34,869 nt of DNA from Bacteroidales bacterium. Its GTDB lineage: Bacteria; Bacteroidota; Bacteroidia; Bacteroidales; F082. Numbering within the stretch: the first letter of the stretch is position 1; each line of letters starts with the position of its first letter. The translations under genes and the position numbers were made by a program. A model generated the notes under the pieces. That model worked only from the letters and a program-made list of their open reading frames with translations, did no database searches and was not told the origin of the DNA. The stretch lies in the NCBI GenBank assembly GCA_016290215.1, contig JAEETH010000036.1, positions 1 through 34,869 on the forward strand, given 5' to 3'. Shown piece by piece: positions 24,601 to 31,717 of this stretch.

Positions 24601-25482
24601 TTATTTAGGATAAATTTCTCCTTTGGCTGCCTTCAACGTGTTTTGCAGCAAGGAAACGATGGTCATGGGGCCCACTCCACCAGGGACTGGAGTTATCTTG
24701 GAGGCCACTTTGTAGACCTCGTCGTAGTCCACGTCGCCCATGATTTTGTAACCCTTCGGGCTGGTGGCATCTTCGATGCGGTGGATGCCCACGTCGATGA
24801 CCACGGCACCAGGTTTCACCATGTCGGCAGTCACGAAGCCCTGCTTGCCGATGGCAGCCACAAGAATGTCGGCATTACGACAGATGTCGGGCAAGTTCTT
24901 GGTACGGCTGTGGCATAAGGTCACTGTAGAGTCGATGCCCTTGCGCGACATGAGGATGGCCATGGGCGTGCCCACAATGTTGGAGCGGCCCAAGACGACC
25001 ACATTCTTGCCCACGGTCTCAATGCCAGAACGTTTGATGAGTTCCATGATGCCATTCGGTGTGGCGGGAATATAACAAGGCAAGCCCAACATCAAGCGGC
25101 CTGCATTGACGCTGGTGAAGCCGTCCACGTCCTTCTCAGGCTTGATGGCGGCGATGACCTTGTTCTCATCGATGTGTTTGGGCAGCGGCAACTGAATAAT
25201 ATAGCCGTTGATTTCGGGGTCGTTGTTGAGGAACTCGACCATATCGAGCATCTCTTTTTCCGTCGTGCTGACGGGCAAGCGATACACCGACGAAGTCATG
25301 CCCACCGAGTGGCAGGCTTTTTCTTTCGAGGCCACGTAGGTCTTGCTGGCGCCGTCGTCGCCCACGATGACCGCTGCAAGATGCGGAGCGGCGATGCCCC
25401 TATCAATCATTCCAGCGACTTCAGCCGCTATCTCTTTCTTTATCTGTTCAGAGATGATTTTACCATCAATAATCTTATCCAT
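24601..25482 (-). CDS. folD: Bifunctional methylenetetrahydrofolate dehydrogenase/methenyltetrahydrofolate cyclohydrolase
   Basis: A full-length FolD of 293 residues. It interconverts 5,10-methylene-, 5,10-methenyl- and 10-formyl-tetrahydrofolate in the cytoplasm, using NAD(P). Signature segments are present: TYVASKEKAC with the catalytic Tyr and Lys, IIQLPLPKHI, KDVDGF with the conserved Asp, VVLGRSNIVGTP in the cofactor fold, and PVPGGVGPMT near the C-terminus. It lies 37 bases downstream of ffh, and that spacer is almost entirely an A/T-rich heptad repeat, so the two genes are probably cotranscribed. A strong hairpin terminator follows. Confidence 0.97.
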   Translation of the reverse strand: MDKIIDGKIISEQIKKEIAAEVAGMIDRGIAAPHLAAVIVGDDGASKTYVASKEKACHSVGMTSSVYRLPVSTTEKEMLDMVEFLNNDPEINGYIIQLPLPKHIDENKVIAAIKPEKDVDGFTSVNAGRLMLGLPCYIPATPNGIMELIKRSGIETVGKNVVVLGRSNIVGTPMAILMSRKGIDSTVTLCHSRTKNLPDICRNADILVAAIGKQGFVTADMVKPGAVVIDVGIHRIEDATSPKGYKIMGDVDYDEVYKVASKITPVPGGVGPMTIVSLLQNTLKAAKGEIYPK

Positions 25483-25487
25483 AATTA

Positions 25488-25521
25488 TAAATTTTGAATC
25501 TTGAATTTTGAATTTTAAATC
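25488..25521 (-). repeat. A/T-rich heptad repeat array between ffh and folD
   Basis: On the plus strand, units TTGAATC, TTGAATT, TTGAATT and TTAAATC repeat every 7 bases. The array fills the ffh-folD spacer and reaches into the ffh stop codon. It is the same unit type as the array before gcvT (7189-7240), but in the opposite orientation relative to the downstream gene. Confidence 0.75.
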
Positions 25522-26854
25522 AACGCCGTTTCATCGCTCCAGCCATGCGCATCAGCTTCTTGCCACCACCTGTGGTCATCATACGCATCATCTTGGAGGT
25601 TTCCTCAAATTGCTTTACAAGACGATTGACTTCAACAATTGAGGTGCCGCTACCGTCAGCGATACGCTTGCGGCGCGTACCGTTGAGCAGTTTCGGGTTC
25701 TCGCGCTCGGCGGGCGTCATCGAATAGATGATGGCCTCGATGCTCTTGAAGGCGTCGTCGTCAATCTCTTCGCCCTTCAAGGCTTTGTCCATGCCAGGAA
25801 TCATGCTGGCAAGGTCCTTCAGATTACCCATCTTCTTGATTTGCTGGATTTGTTTCAGGAAGTCGTTATAGTTGAATTCGTTCTTGGCCAATTTCTTCTG
25901 CAACTTGCGGGCTTCCTCCTCGTCGAATTGCTCTTGGGCACGTTCAACGAGAGAAACGATGTCGCCCATGCCGAGGATACGGTCGGCCATGCGCTTGGGA
26001 TGGAACACATCGAGGGCATCCATCTTCTCACCGATACCGACGAACTTGATGGGCTTCTCCACCACCGAACGGATAGTGAGAGCCGCACCACCACGGGTGT
26101 CGCCGTCCAACTTGGTCAGCACCACACCGTCGAAGTCCAAGCGGTCGTTGAAGGCCTTGGCCGTGTTCACGGCATCCTGACCTGTCATGGCATCGACCAC
26201 AAACAAGGTCTCATGCGGATGCACCGCTTCCTTGATGTTGGCGATTTCATTCATCATCTCCTCATCGACGGCCAAACGACCAGCGGTATCGATGATGACG
26301 ACATTCTTGCCTTGACTCTGAGCGTGCTTGATGGCGTTTTGCGCAATCTGCACTGGATTCTTGTTACCTTCCTCGCTATAGACTTCAACCTCAACCTGTT
26401 GACCCAACACCTTCAACTGCTCGATAGCAGCCGGACGATACACGTCGCCAGCCACCAGCAACACTTGCTTGCTACGTTTACGCTTCAAATAAGAAGCCAA
26501 CTTGGCCGAGAAAGTGGTCTTACCAGAGCCTTGCAGACCCGCAATCAAAATAATGCTCGGCTGGCCTTTCAGGTTAATATCGACGGCATCGCCACCCATC
26601 AGTTCGGCCAACTCGTCGTGCACAATCTTAACCATCATCTCGCTCGGTTTCACCGCAGTGAGAATCTCCTGGCCGAGGGCTTTTTCCTTAATGTTATTGG
26701 TGACATCCTTGGCAATCTTATAGCTGACGTCGGCATCCAAAAGGGCGCGACGGATTTCCTTCATCGTATCGGCCACGTTCACCTCAGTGATATAGGCCTG
26801 TCCTTTAAGGACTTTGAACGAACGTTCTAGTTTTTCGCTTAAACCTTCAAACAT
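25520..26854 (-). CDS. ffh: Signal recognition particle protein Ffh (SRP54 GTPase)
   Basis: A 444-residue protein with the standard N-G-M layout. The N domain is at about 1-90. The G domain has the P-loop G-L-Q-G-S-G-K-T-T (about 106-114), DTAGR, TKLDGDTRGG and GIGEKMDAL. The methionine-rich M domain (from about 300) has the RNA-binding segment RRKRIADGSGTS and a C-terminal run rich in Met. With SRP RNA and FtsY it delivers nascent membrane proteins to the Sec translocon. Length and motifs are normal. It precedes folD in a two-gene unit with a -7 element upstream of its ATG. Confidence 0.98.
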   Translation of the reverse strand: MFEGLSEKLERSFKVLKGQAYITEVNVADTMKEIRRALLDADVSYKIAKDVTNNIKEKALGQEILTAVKPSEMMVKIVHDELAELMGGDAVDINLKGQPSIILIAGLQGSGKTTFSAKLASYLKRKRSKQVLLVAGDVYRPAAIEQLKVLGQQVEVEVYSEEGNKNPVQIAQNAIKHAQSQGKNVVIIDTAGRLAVDEEMMNEIANIKEAVHPHETLFVVDAMTGQDAVNTAKAFNDRLDFDGVVLTKLDGDTRGGAALTIRSVVEKPIKFVGIGEKMDALDVFHPKRMADRILGMGDIVSLVERAQEQFDEEEARKLQKKLAKNEFNYNDFLKQIQQIKKMGNLKDLASMIPGMDKALKGEEIDDDAFKSIEAIIYSMTPAERENPKLLNGTRRKRIADGSGTSIVEVNRLVKQFEETSKMMRMMTTGGGKKLMRMAGAMKRR

Positions 26855-26873
26855 TTTTTCTGAAATTTTGGCG

Positions 26874-26881
26874 CAAAAATA
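26874..26881 (-). promoter_or_regulatory. -7 promoter element of ffh
   Basis: On the minus strand this reads TATTTTTG, matching TAnnTTTG, about 20 bases before the ffh ATG at 26854. It is divergent from the promoter at 26901-26932. Confidence 0.6.
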
Positions 26882-26900
26882 ATAAAAAATAGTTTTCCAT

Positions 26901-26932
26901 ATTGCACGGCATGGAAATTGTGGCTATCTTTG
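26901..26932 (+). promoter_or_regulatory. Promoter of the DUF5618-like gene
   Basis: ATTG (26901-26904), 20 bases and TATCTTTG (26925-26932) fit the Bacteroidota consensus, 20 bases before the ATG at 26953. Confidence 0.65.
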
Positions 26933-26952
26933 CAGCATAAATGCGATAAAAA

Positions 26953-27345
26953 ATGAAACGCAAAAACCCTATTGATGAAGCGAGGCGGTATGTGGAAAAT
27001 GCCCGTAAGACCTTGAAAGAAAATGGAGAACTTGATACCGAACTGAACATCTATCAAGATGACAAATATGTAAGAGCAGCGGGAAATTACTTGTGGCTCG
27101 GCGTTTTAATGGCTCTTGATGCAGTTTTTCATGTCAGGGAAGACCGCCGTACCCGTGTTGATATCAAAGACTATCGAGATGCAGTTGGGAAACGCGACAA
27201 AAAGTTGTTAGCCTTGATAAACAGCGGTTATGACGTCTTGCACCTTTACATGAATTATGACGGCAATCAGTCAAAAGGAGTCAGCGACGAAGGTTTTCGC
27301 CTCGCCAACAATATCATCGACCGTTGTGCGGTGTTAGTGAATTAA
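26953..27345 (+). CDS. Small DUF5618-like protein
   Basis: A 130-residue soluble protein with no signal peptide or membrane segment. It is rich in charged helices (DEARRYVENARKTLKENG at the start, YVRAAGNYLWLGVLMALDAVF in the middle, DYRDAVGKRDKKLLALINSGYDVLHLYMNYDG towards the end). The pattern resembles the Bacteroidota family DUF5618, whose function is unknown; the all-helical layout is reminiscent of HEPN-type folds, but the family assignment is from memory of its general pattern. It has its own promoter and terminator and no toxin-antitoxin partner beside it. Confidence 0.75.
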   Translation: MKRKNPIDEARRYVENARKTLKENGELDTELNIYQDDKYVRAAGNYLWLGVLMALDAVFHVREDRRTRVDIKDYRDAVGKRDKKLLALINSGYDVLHLYMNYDGNQSKGVSDEGFRLANNIIDRCAVLVN

Positions 27346-27365
27346 ATGTGTCAGTATTATACTGA

Positions 27366-27405
27366 AAGAGCTTCAACTACAACGAGTTGAGGCTCTTGAT
27401 TTTTT
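27366..27405 (+). terminator. Terminator after the DUF5618-like gene
   Basis: A 12-bp stem (27366-27377 with 27386-27397, one G-T pair) has an 8-base loop and is followed by T6. Confidence 0.85.
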
Positions 27406-27425
27406 ATAAATGAAATATTAAGTCC

Positions 27426-28097
27426 ATGATAAAAGATAATATAGAGAAAATCAGGGCGACATTGCCCGATTCGGTAACCCTTGTTGCGGTCAGCAAAACC
27501 AAACCCGTCAGCGACTTGCAGGAAGCCTACGATGCCAACCAACGCATCTTTGGCGAAAACCATGCCCTTGAAATGCGAGACAAGCACGAAGCCTTGCCAA
27601 AAGACATCCAATGGCACTTCATCGGCCATTTGCAGACCAACAAAATCAAATACATCATCCCTTTCGTCACGCTCATCCACAGTATTGACTCGGCCAACCT
27701 GCTCGAAGCCGTCAACAAGGAGGCCAAGAAGCACGACCGTGTGGTGGATTGCCTGCTGCAATTCCATATTGCACAAGAGGAAACCAAATTCGGCCTCGAC
27801 ATGGAAGAAGCACGGCAACTGCTTGATTCAGAAGCATTCAAAGCAATGCAGAACGTGCGCATCTGTGGCGTGATGGGCATGGCCACCTTTACCGACGACG
27901 AGGCCGAAATCCACAAGGAATTCAAACATCTGAGAACGATATTTGACACCTTGAAGACGGAATATTTCGCCGACCAACCTCAGTTCAAGGAGATTTCGAT
28001 GGGCATGTCGGACGACTATCCGATTGCTGTTGAAGAAGGTGCGACCTTAGTTCGTGTCGGCAGCAAGATTTTTGGAGCAAGAAACTATAATGTTTAA
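27426..28097 (+). CDS. YggS-family pyridoxal-phosphate-binding protein (PLP homeostasis)
   Basis: A 223-residue cytoplasmic protein of the YggS/PROSC/YlmE family: a single TIM-barrel, PLP-binding protein like the N-terminal domain of alanine racemase. The PLP lysine is in V-A-V-S-K-T-K-P. Other hallmarks are FGENHALEM, WHFIGHLQTNK, IHSIDS, GVMGMATF, SMGMSDDY and GATLVRVGSKIFG. The family has no known catalytic turnover and keeps PLP and amino-acid pools balanced. Length is normal for the family. A -7 element before it is not convincing. Confidence 0.95.
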   Translation: MIKDNIEKIRATLPDSVTLVAVSKTKPVSDLQEAYDANQRIFGENHALEMRDKHEALPKDIQWHFIGHLQTNKIKYIIPFVTLIHSIDSANLLEAVNKEAKKHDRVVDCLLQFHIAQEETKFGLDMEEARQLLDSEAFKAMQNVRICGVMGMATFTDDEAEIHKEFKHLRTIFDTLKTEYFADQPQFKEISMGMSDDYPIAVEEGATLVRVGSKIFGARNYNV

Positions 28098-28104
28098 ATA
28101 GGAC

Positions 28105-28204
28105 GATGGCCTATAGCCTATGGCTTATGGCTTGCTTCACCCAAAATGTTGAAGTCAGCACATTTCACCTTAGCGAGCCATTGGCCATTAGCCATCGGCC
28201 ATAG
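28105..28204 (+). repeat. Heptamer arrays arranged as an imperfect inverted repeat
   Basis: The left arm (28105-28135) is GGCCTAT, AGCCTAT, GGCTTAT, GGCTTGC-type units. The right arm (28173-28204) is its imperfect reverse complement (GGCCATT, AGCCATC units), and about 37 bases separate them. It fills the spacer between the YggS-type gene and the exchanger gene. Confidence 0.85.
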
Positions 28205-28220
28205 TCAGAAAAAGGAATAA

Positions 28221-29177
28221 ATGGAATCCCTAATACCATTACTACTCCTCGCCGTGGGTTTCGTCGCCTTGATTTTAGGCGCCAATTGGCTCGTCAACGG
28301 AGCATCCAGCATCGGCGTGCGTGCCAAGCTGTCGCCGCTTATCATCGGCCTTACCATTGTGGCCTTCGGCACCTCGTTGCCTGAAATGATTGTCAACATA
28401 TTCTCGTGCGCCAAAGGCAGTCCAGGCTTAGCCATCGGCAACATCATCGGCAGCAACACGATGAACATCCTGCTCATTCTCGGTGTGAGTTCGATGATTT
28501 GGCCCATCGACGTAAGCCGTGTCTCTATCCGCCGCGACATCCCCGCTGGTTTCATCGCTACGCTCGCCATCACCTTGATGGCCAATGACTTTTTCACTGG
28601 TAGCGCCTGCACCGTCAACTGGATGGATGGCATTGCCCTGCTGCTCATGGGCTTCGCCTATCTGCTGTTGACCGTACTGAAAAACGACCCGTTGGAAGAA
28701 ATCGAAGATGTTCAAACAGCCATGCCATGGGGCAAGACGATAATTTCGTTGGTGGTCGGCATTGCAGGTTTGTATATTGGCGGCGAGCTCGTCTCACGCA
28801 ACGCACAGGTGTTGGCCCGCAACTGGGGTATGAGCGAAGGCACCATCGGACTCACCGTGGTGGCCACTGCTACATCCTTGCCCGAACTTATCACTTCCAT
28901 CGTCGCTGCTTTGAAGAAAAACTCTGGCATCGCCATCGGCAACGTATTGGGTTCCAATATCATGAACATCTTTATGGTGTTGGGAGTCAGTGCCCTCATC
29001 ACACCCTTGCCTTTCGAGCCTATGATGAACCATCAATTGATGATCCTTTTTGCAGCCAACGTCTTGATGCTGCTCCTTGTCTTTATAGGTAATGGCCGTA
29101 AGATTGGACGCTGGGAAGGAGCCTTGTTAGCATTGGGATACATCGGGTTCATGTGGTTTTCGTTGGCCATGCAATAA
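28221..29177 (+). CDS. Calcium/sodium antiporter (CaCA family, YrbG-type)
   Basis: A 318-residue inner-membrane exchanger with about ten hydrophobic segments. The two inverted alpha-repeats typical of the CaCA superfamily are clear: G-T-S-L-P-E with GNIIGSNTMNILLILG in the first half, and A-T-S-L-P-E-L with GNVLGSNIMNIFMVLG in the second. The acidic residues in these motifs bind cations in the family. It exchanges cytoplasmic Ca2+ for Na+ (or H+); the ion preference is not determined by sequence. A modest purine-rich ribosome site (AAAGGA) precedes the ATG. Confidence 0.95.
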   Translation: MESLIPLLLLAVGFVALILGANWLVNGASSIGVRAKLSPLIIGLTIVAFGTSLPEMIVNIFSCAKGSPGLAIGNIIGSNTMNILLILGVSSMIWPIDVSRVSIRRDIPAGFIATLAITLMANDFFTGSACTVNWMDGIALLLMGFAYLLLTVLKNDPLEEIEDVQTAMPWGKTIISLVVGIAGLYIGGELVSRNAQVLARNWGMSEGTIGLTVVATATSLPELITSIVAALKKNSGIAIGNVLGSNIMNIFMVLGVSALITPLPFEPMMNHQLMILFAANVLMLLLVFIGNGRKIGRWEGALLALGYIGFMWFSLAMQ

Positions 29178-29253
29178 ATCTTTGTTTCCGACTGCCGTGA
29201 CACGACAGCCCGACAACCTTTTGATGTGCAAGGCTGTCGCAATTTTGGCTGCC

Positions 29254-29288
29254 GCAAAAAAAAGACTCGCCCCAACGAGCGAGTCTTT
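29254..29288 (-). terminator. Hairpin terminator between convergent genes
   Basis: A perfect 10-bp stem (29261-29270 with 29279-29288) has an 8-base loop. On the minus strand the T-run is long, so it terminates the lipoprotein gene. On the plus strand a broken T-rich run could also serve the exchanger gene. Confidence 0.8.
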
Positions 29289-29312
29289 CATTTTCTTTCA
29301 TTTAAGTCTCTA

Positions 29313-29846
29313 TCAGTCAGCCAGTTGGAAGGCGGTCTTCACTGCTTCGTAGTTGCTGTAGTCAACATCGCTGCGGTCTTTGTAGACAGTAGCTTCGATG
29401 GCCACAACCTTGAATCTGTGTGTGCCTGGGCGTACCTGCCACAAGTCGCTTTCCGTCCAAAACAGGCTCACTCCACCGTCACTAAGTGTGGCGACTTCAA
29501 TCGAAGCTTCATACAGGCCTCCATCCAATTCATAGTAGTACGTCAACGGAACTTGCGACCATGCACCGTTGACATCCATGTAAACGAGAACTGCGCCATA
29601 GTTATACACATTGTTGTTGATGGCGGGATAATCGATGGTGACCACATATTGGCCTCTTTCATTACCATCGTCATCAGTATAAAAATGATTCCATTTCCAA
29701 TCCCCATCGTAAATGGTCAACGTTGAGGAGGCCACATTGGCATTACCATCGTGACCAGCAGGACCTTGAGGGCCTTGTGGTCCGCGGCATGAAGCCAAGA
29801 AGGAGATAGCCAAAACCGTCATGCAGATTAAAGATAACTTTTTCAT
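29313..29846 (-). CDS. Collagen-like lipoprotein of unknown function
   Basis: A 177-residue protein with a lipoprotein signal peptide (lipobox L-A-S-C). Directly after the acylated cysteine is a short collagen-like Gly-x-y run (GPQGPQGPAGHDG), then a beta-rich domain (WKWNHFYTDDDGNE, VVTIDYPAI, ALFWTESD-like strand, GTHRFKVVAIEATVY). This layout is common among Bacteroidota cell-envelope lipoproteins of unknown role. The Gly-x-y run is too short to form a stable collagen fibre and is probably a linker near the membrane. It has its own -7 element and terminator. Confidence 0.85.
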   Translation of the reverse strand: MKKLSLICMTVLAISFLASCRGPQGPQGPAGHDGNANVASSTLTIYDGDWKWNHFYTDDDGNERGQYVVTIDYPAINNNVYNYGAVLVYMDVNGAWSQVPLTYYYELDGGLYEASIEVATLSDGGVSLFWTESDLWQVRPGTHRFKVVAIEATVYKDRSDVDYSNYEAVKTAFQLAD

Positions 29847-29898
29847 TTTGATAGCGTTTTAATTATTTGACATTTGATAAACTTCCATTTTTACGTTG

Positions 29899-29906
29899 CA
29901 AAGCTA
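29899..29906 (-). promoter_or_regulatory. -7 promoter element of the collagen-like lipoprotein
   Basis: On the minus strand this reads TAGCTTTG, matching TAnnTTTG, 52 bases before the ATG at 29846. Confidence 0.6.
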
Positions 29907-29957
29907 CAAAAATCTTGCCGAAATGTTCCAGTTCGGAAAAACAATCTCAAAAAAGCG

Positions 29958-29965
29958 TACTTTTG
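29958..29965 (+). promoter_or_regulatory. -7 promoter element of the first EamA gene
   Basis: TACTTTTG matches TAnnTTTG. Only 4 bases separate it from the ATG at 29970, so the transcript is probably leaderless or nearly so. Confidence 0.6.
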
Positions 29966-29969
29966 CGGC

Positions 29970-30929
29970 ATGAAAAACAGAGGCTACATCGTTCATTTGG
30001 CTGGCATCGTCGCCATGATTTTCTGGGGCATGTCGTTTGTTTGGTCGACGCAAGTCTACCAAAACCTGAATCCCACTGCAACCATTTTCCTACGCCTCGT
30101 TGTGGCCACTATTTTCTTCACAGCGATTCTTTTCGCATTCCGCCTTAATGAAAAAGTCAAGAAAGAGCACCTGAAACTCTTTGCGTTGGCGGCCATGTTC
30201 GAGCCTTTCCTCTACTTCATCTTCGAGGGCTATGGGCTGAAAAACACCTCCCCTGTCATCGGTTCAGCCATTATCGCCATGATTCCCTTGGTGACGCCTA
30301 TCGCGGCGCGCATTTTCCTCAAGGAGCGGTTGACACCCATGAACATCGTGGGATTCATTGTTTCCTTTGTGGGAGTCATCGTTTTGCTGCTCAACAAAGA
30401 CCTTGAGTTCACTGCCTCGCCCAAAGGCATCATGTTTCTTTGTGGAGCCGTCTTAGTGGCCGTGGGCTATTCCATCGCGCTCATCAAGCTGACGAAACTC
30501 TACAAACCATTGACTATCACTTGGGTGCAAAACATCATCGGGATGATATATTTCATTCCGTTGACACTCATCATGGAACGGTTTCAGCCGTCCAACTTCG
30601 CCAATGTGGGCAGCTACATCATTCCGTTGGTTTGTCTCGGTGTGTTTTGCAGTGCCGTCGCCTATGCCCTTTGGGCTTTCGCTTTCAGTAAATTAGGGGC
30701 TTCGCGTGCCAATGTGTATTCCAACCTGATTCCCGTTTTCACGGCCATATTCAGCTATCTTTTAGCCATCGAAGAAATGACAGTGTTCAAAATCATCGGC
30801 ATTGTCGTGGTCGTGGTGGGATTGGTGTTGTCGCAGATGAAATCAAAAAATGGCCAAAGCAAACCAATGGATCGCTTCGTTCCTCGCGATGACGCAAAAC
30901 GCAACCCAACTGAACAACTGAACAACTGA
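29970..30929 (+). CDS. EamA/DMT-family transporter (copy 1)
   Basis: From the ATG at 29970 the protein is 319 residues, with ten predicted membrane segments in two five-helix EamA halves (IVAMIFWGMSFVWS in helix 1; NTSPVIGSAIIAMIPLVTPIAARIFLKERL at the end of half 1; RANVYSNLIPVFTAIFSYL in half 2). A longer frame upstream lacks membrane character and is rejected. Members export or import metabolites; the substrate is unknown. The hydrophilic C-terminal tail and the stop codon are encoded by two dispersed repeats (30869-30894 and 30901-30946), so the ancestral protein probably ended nearer residue 300. The stop is 17 bases before the methyltransferase gene. Confidence 0.92.
   Translation: MKNRGYIVHLAGIVAMIFWGMSFVWSTQVYQNLNPTATIFLRLVVATIFFTAILFAFRLNEKVKKEHLKLFALAAMFEPFLYFIFEGYGLKNTSPVIGSAIIAMIPLVTPIAARIFLKERLTPMNIVGFIVSFVGVIVLLLNKDLEFTASPKGIMFLCGAVLVAVGYSIALIKLTKLYKPLTITWVQNIIGMIYFIPLTLIMERFQPSNFANVGSYIIPLVCLGVFCSAVAYALWAFAFSKLGASRANVYSNLIPVFTAIFSYLLAIEEMTVFKIIGIVVVVVGLVLSQMKSKNGQSKPMDRFVPRDDAKRNPTEQLNN
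30869..30894 (+). repeat. Dispersed repeat in the 3' end of the EamA gene
   Basis: The sequence around ATCGCTTCGTTCCTCGCGAT followed by GACG corresponds to the short repeat widespread in bacterial genomes whose opposite strand translates as HCEERSDE-like peptides. Here it encodes the transporter tail DRFVPRDD. Confidence 0.75.
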
Positions 30930-30946
30930 ACAACTTCCAACTGAAA
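30901..30946 (+). repeat. AACTGAAC octamer array at the EamA/methyltransferase junction
   Basis: AACTGAAC units repeat with an 8-base period. The TGA of the EamA gene (30927-30929) lies within one unit and the array ends immediately before the ATG at 30947. Confidence 0.85.
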
Positions 30947-31717
30947 ATGATCACCAGCAAAACCAACCCAAAAATAAAAAACCTCGTCAAGCTGCAAAAG
31001 GCATCTGAGCGCCGAGAGCAGAATCGCATTCTCATCGAGGGACAGCGCGAGATTGAACGTGCCCAAGCCTGCGGTTTCGAGATTGAGCAGTTGTATGTGT
31101 GCGAGCCATTGTTACGCGAACCCGTGAAGATTAAGGCCACCTTCACCGAAACTGTCACAGAAGAAGTATTCGACAAGATTGCCTACCGCGAAGGCAGCGA
31201 CGGATTGTTGGCCGTGGCCATACCCAAATACAAGAGCCTCGGCGAGTTCAAGCCCAAGAAGGATGCTTTGATTATCGTGTTGGAGACCGTTGAAAAACCA
31301 GGTAACCTTGGTGCCGTGATGCGCACCGCTGACGCGGCGGGCGTGGATGCCGTCATCGTGGCCGACCCCGCCACCGACCTTTTCAACCCCAACGCCATCC
31401 GTGCCAGCATCGGATGCATTTTCAGCGTGCCGGTGTATGCCTGCTCCACAGAGGAATGTATTAAATGGCTGAAAAAGAACGGCATAACCATCTATTGCAC
31501 CTATCTCAAAGCCTCCATCGACTACCTCGATGCTGATTTCACCAAAGCCACAGCCCTCGTGATGGGCACCGAGGCCACGGGCATCTCCGACGCTTGGGTC
31601 GAGGCCGCCGACCAAAACATCATCATCCCCATGAACGGCATCGCCGACTCGCTCAACGTGTCGGTCACCACCGCCATCGTTACTTTCGAGGCTGTCCGCC
31701 AAAGGAGAAAACCATGA
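30947..31717 (+). CDS. TrmH/SpoU-family RNA 2'-O-methyltransferase
   Basis: A 256-residue cytoplasmic enzyme with an N-terminal RNA-binding (SpoU_sub_bind) domain (KIKNLVKLQKASERREQN, LIEGQREIERA) and a C-terminal SPOUT domain. The three motifs are present: E-K-P-G-N-L-G-A-V-M-R-T-A (motif 1, with catalytic Asn/Arg), V-M-G-T-E-A-T-G-I (motif 2) and I-P-M-N-G-I-A-D-S-L-N-V-S-V (motif 3, forming the trefoil knot). It uses S-adenosylmethionine to methylate a ribose of rRNA or tRNA; the target nucleotide is unknown. It overlaps the next gene by 4 bases (ATGA), so the pair is translationally coupled. Confidence 0.95.
   Translation: MITSKTNPKIKNLVKLQKASERREQNRILIEGQREIERAQACGFEIEQLYVCEPLLREPVKIKATFTETVTEEVFDKIAYREGSDGLLAVAIPKYKSLGEFKPKKDALIIVLETVEKPGNLGAVMRTADAAGVDAVIVADPATDLFNPNAIRASIGCIFSVPVYACSTEECIKWLKKNGITIYCTYLKASIDYLDADFTKATALVMGTEATGISDAWVEAADQNIIIPMNGIADSLNVSVTTAIVTFEAVRQRRKP

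Noticed and set aside
26953-27345. Toxin-antitoxin module
   Set aside because: A single gene with its own promoter and terminator, no partner gene and no recognised toxin motif.
28105-28204. CRISPR array
   Set aside because: The units are contiguous 7-mers without unique spacers, and no cas gene is nearby.
30755-31176. Antisense small ORFs over the HCEERSDE-type repeat
   Set aside because: The reading is the known spurious translation of a dispersed repeat and overlaps well-supported genes.
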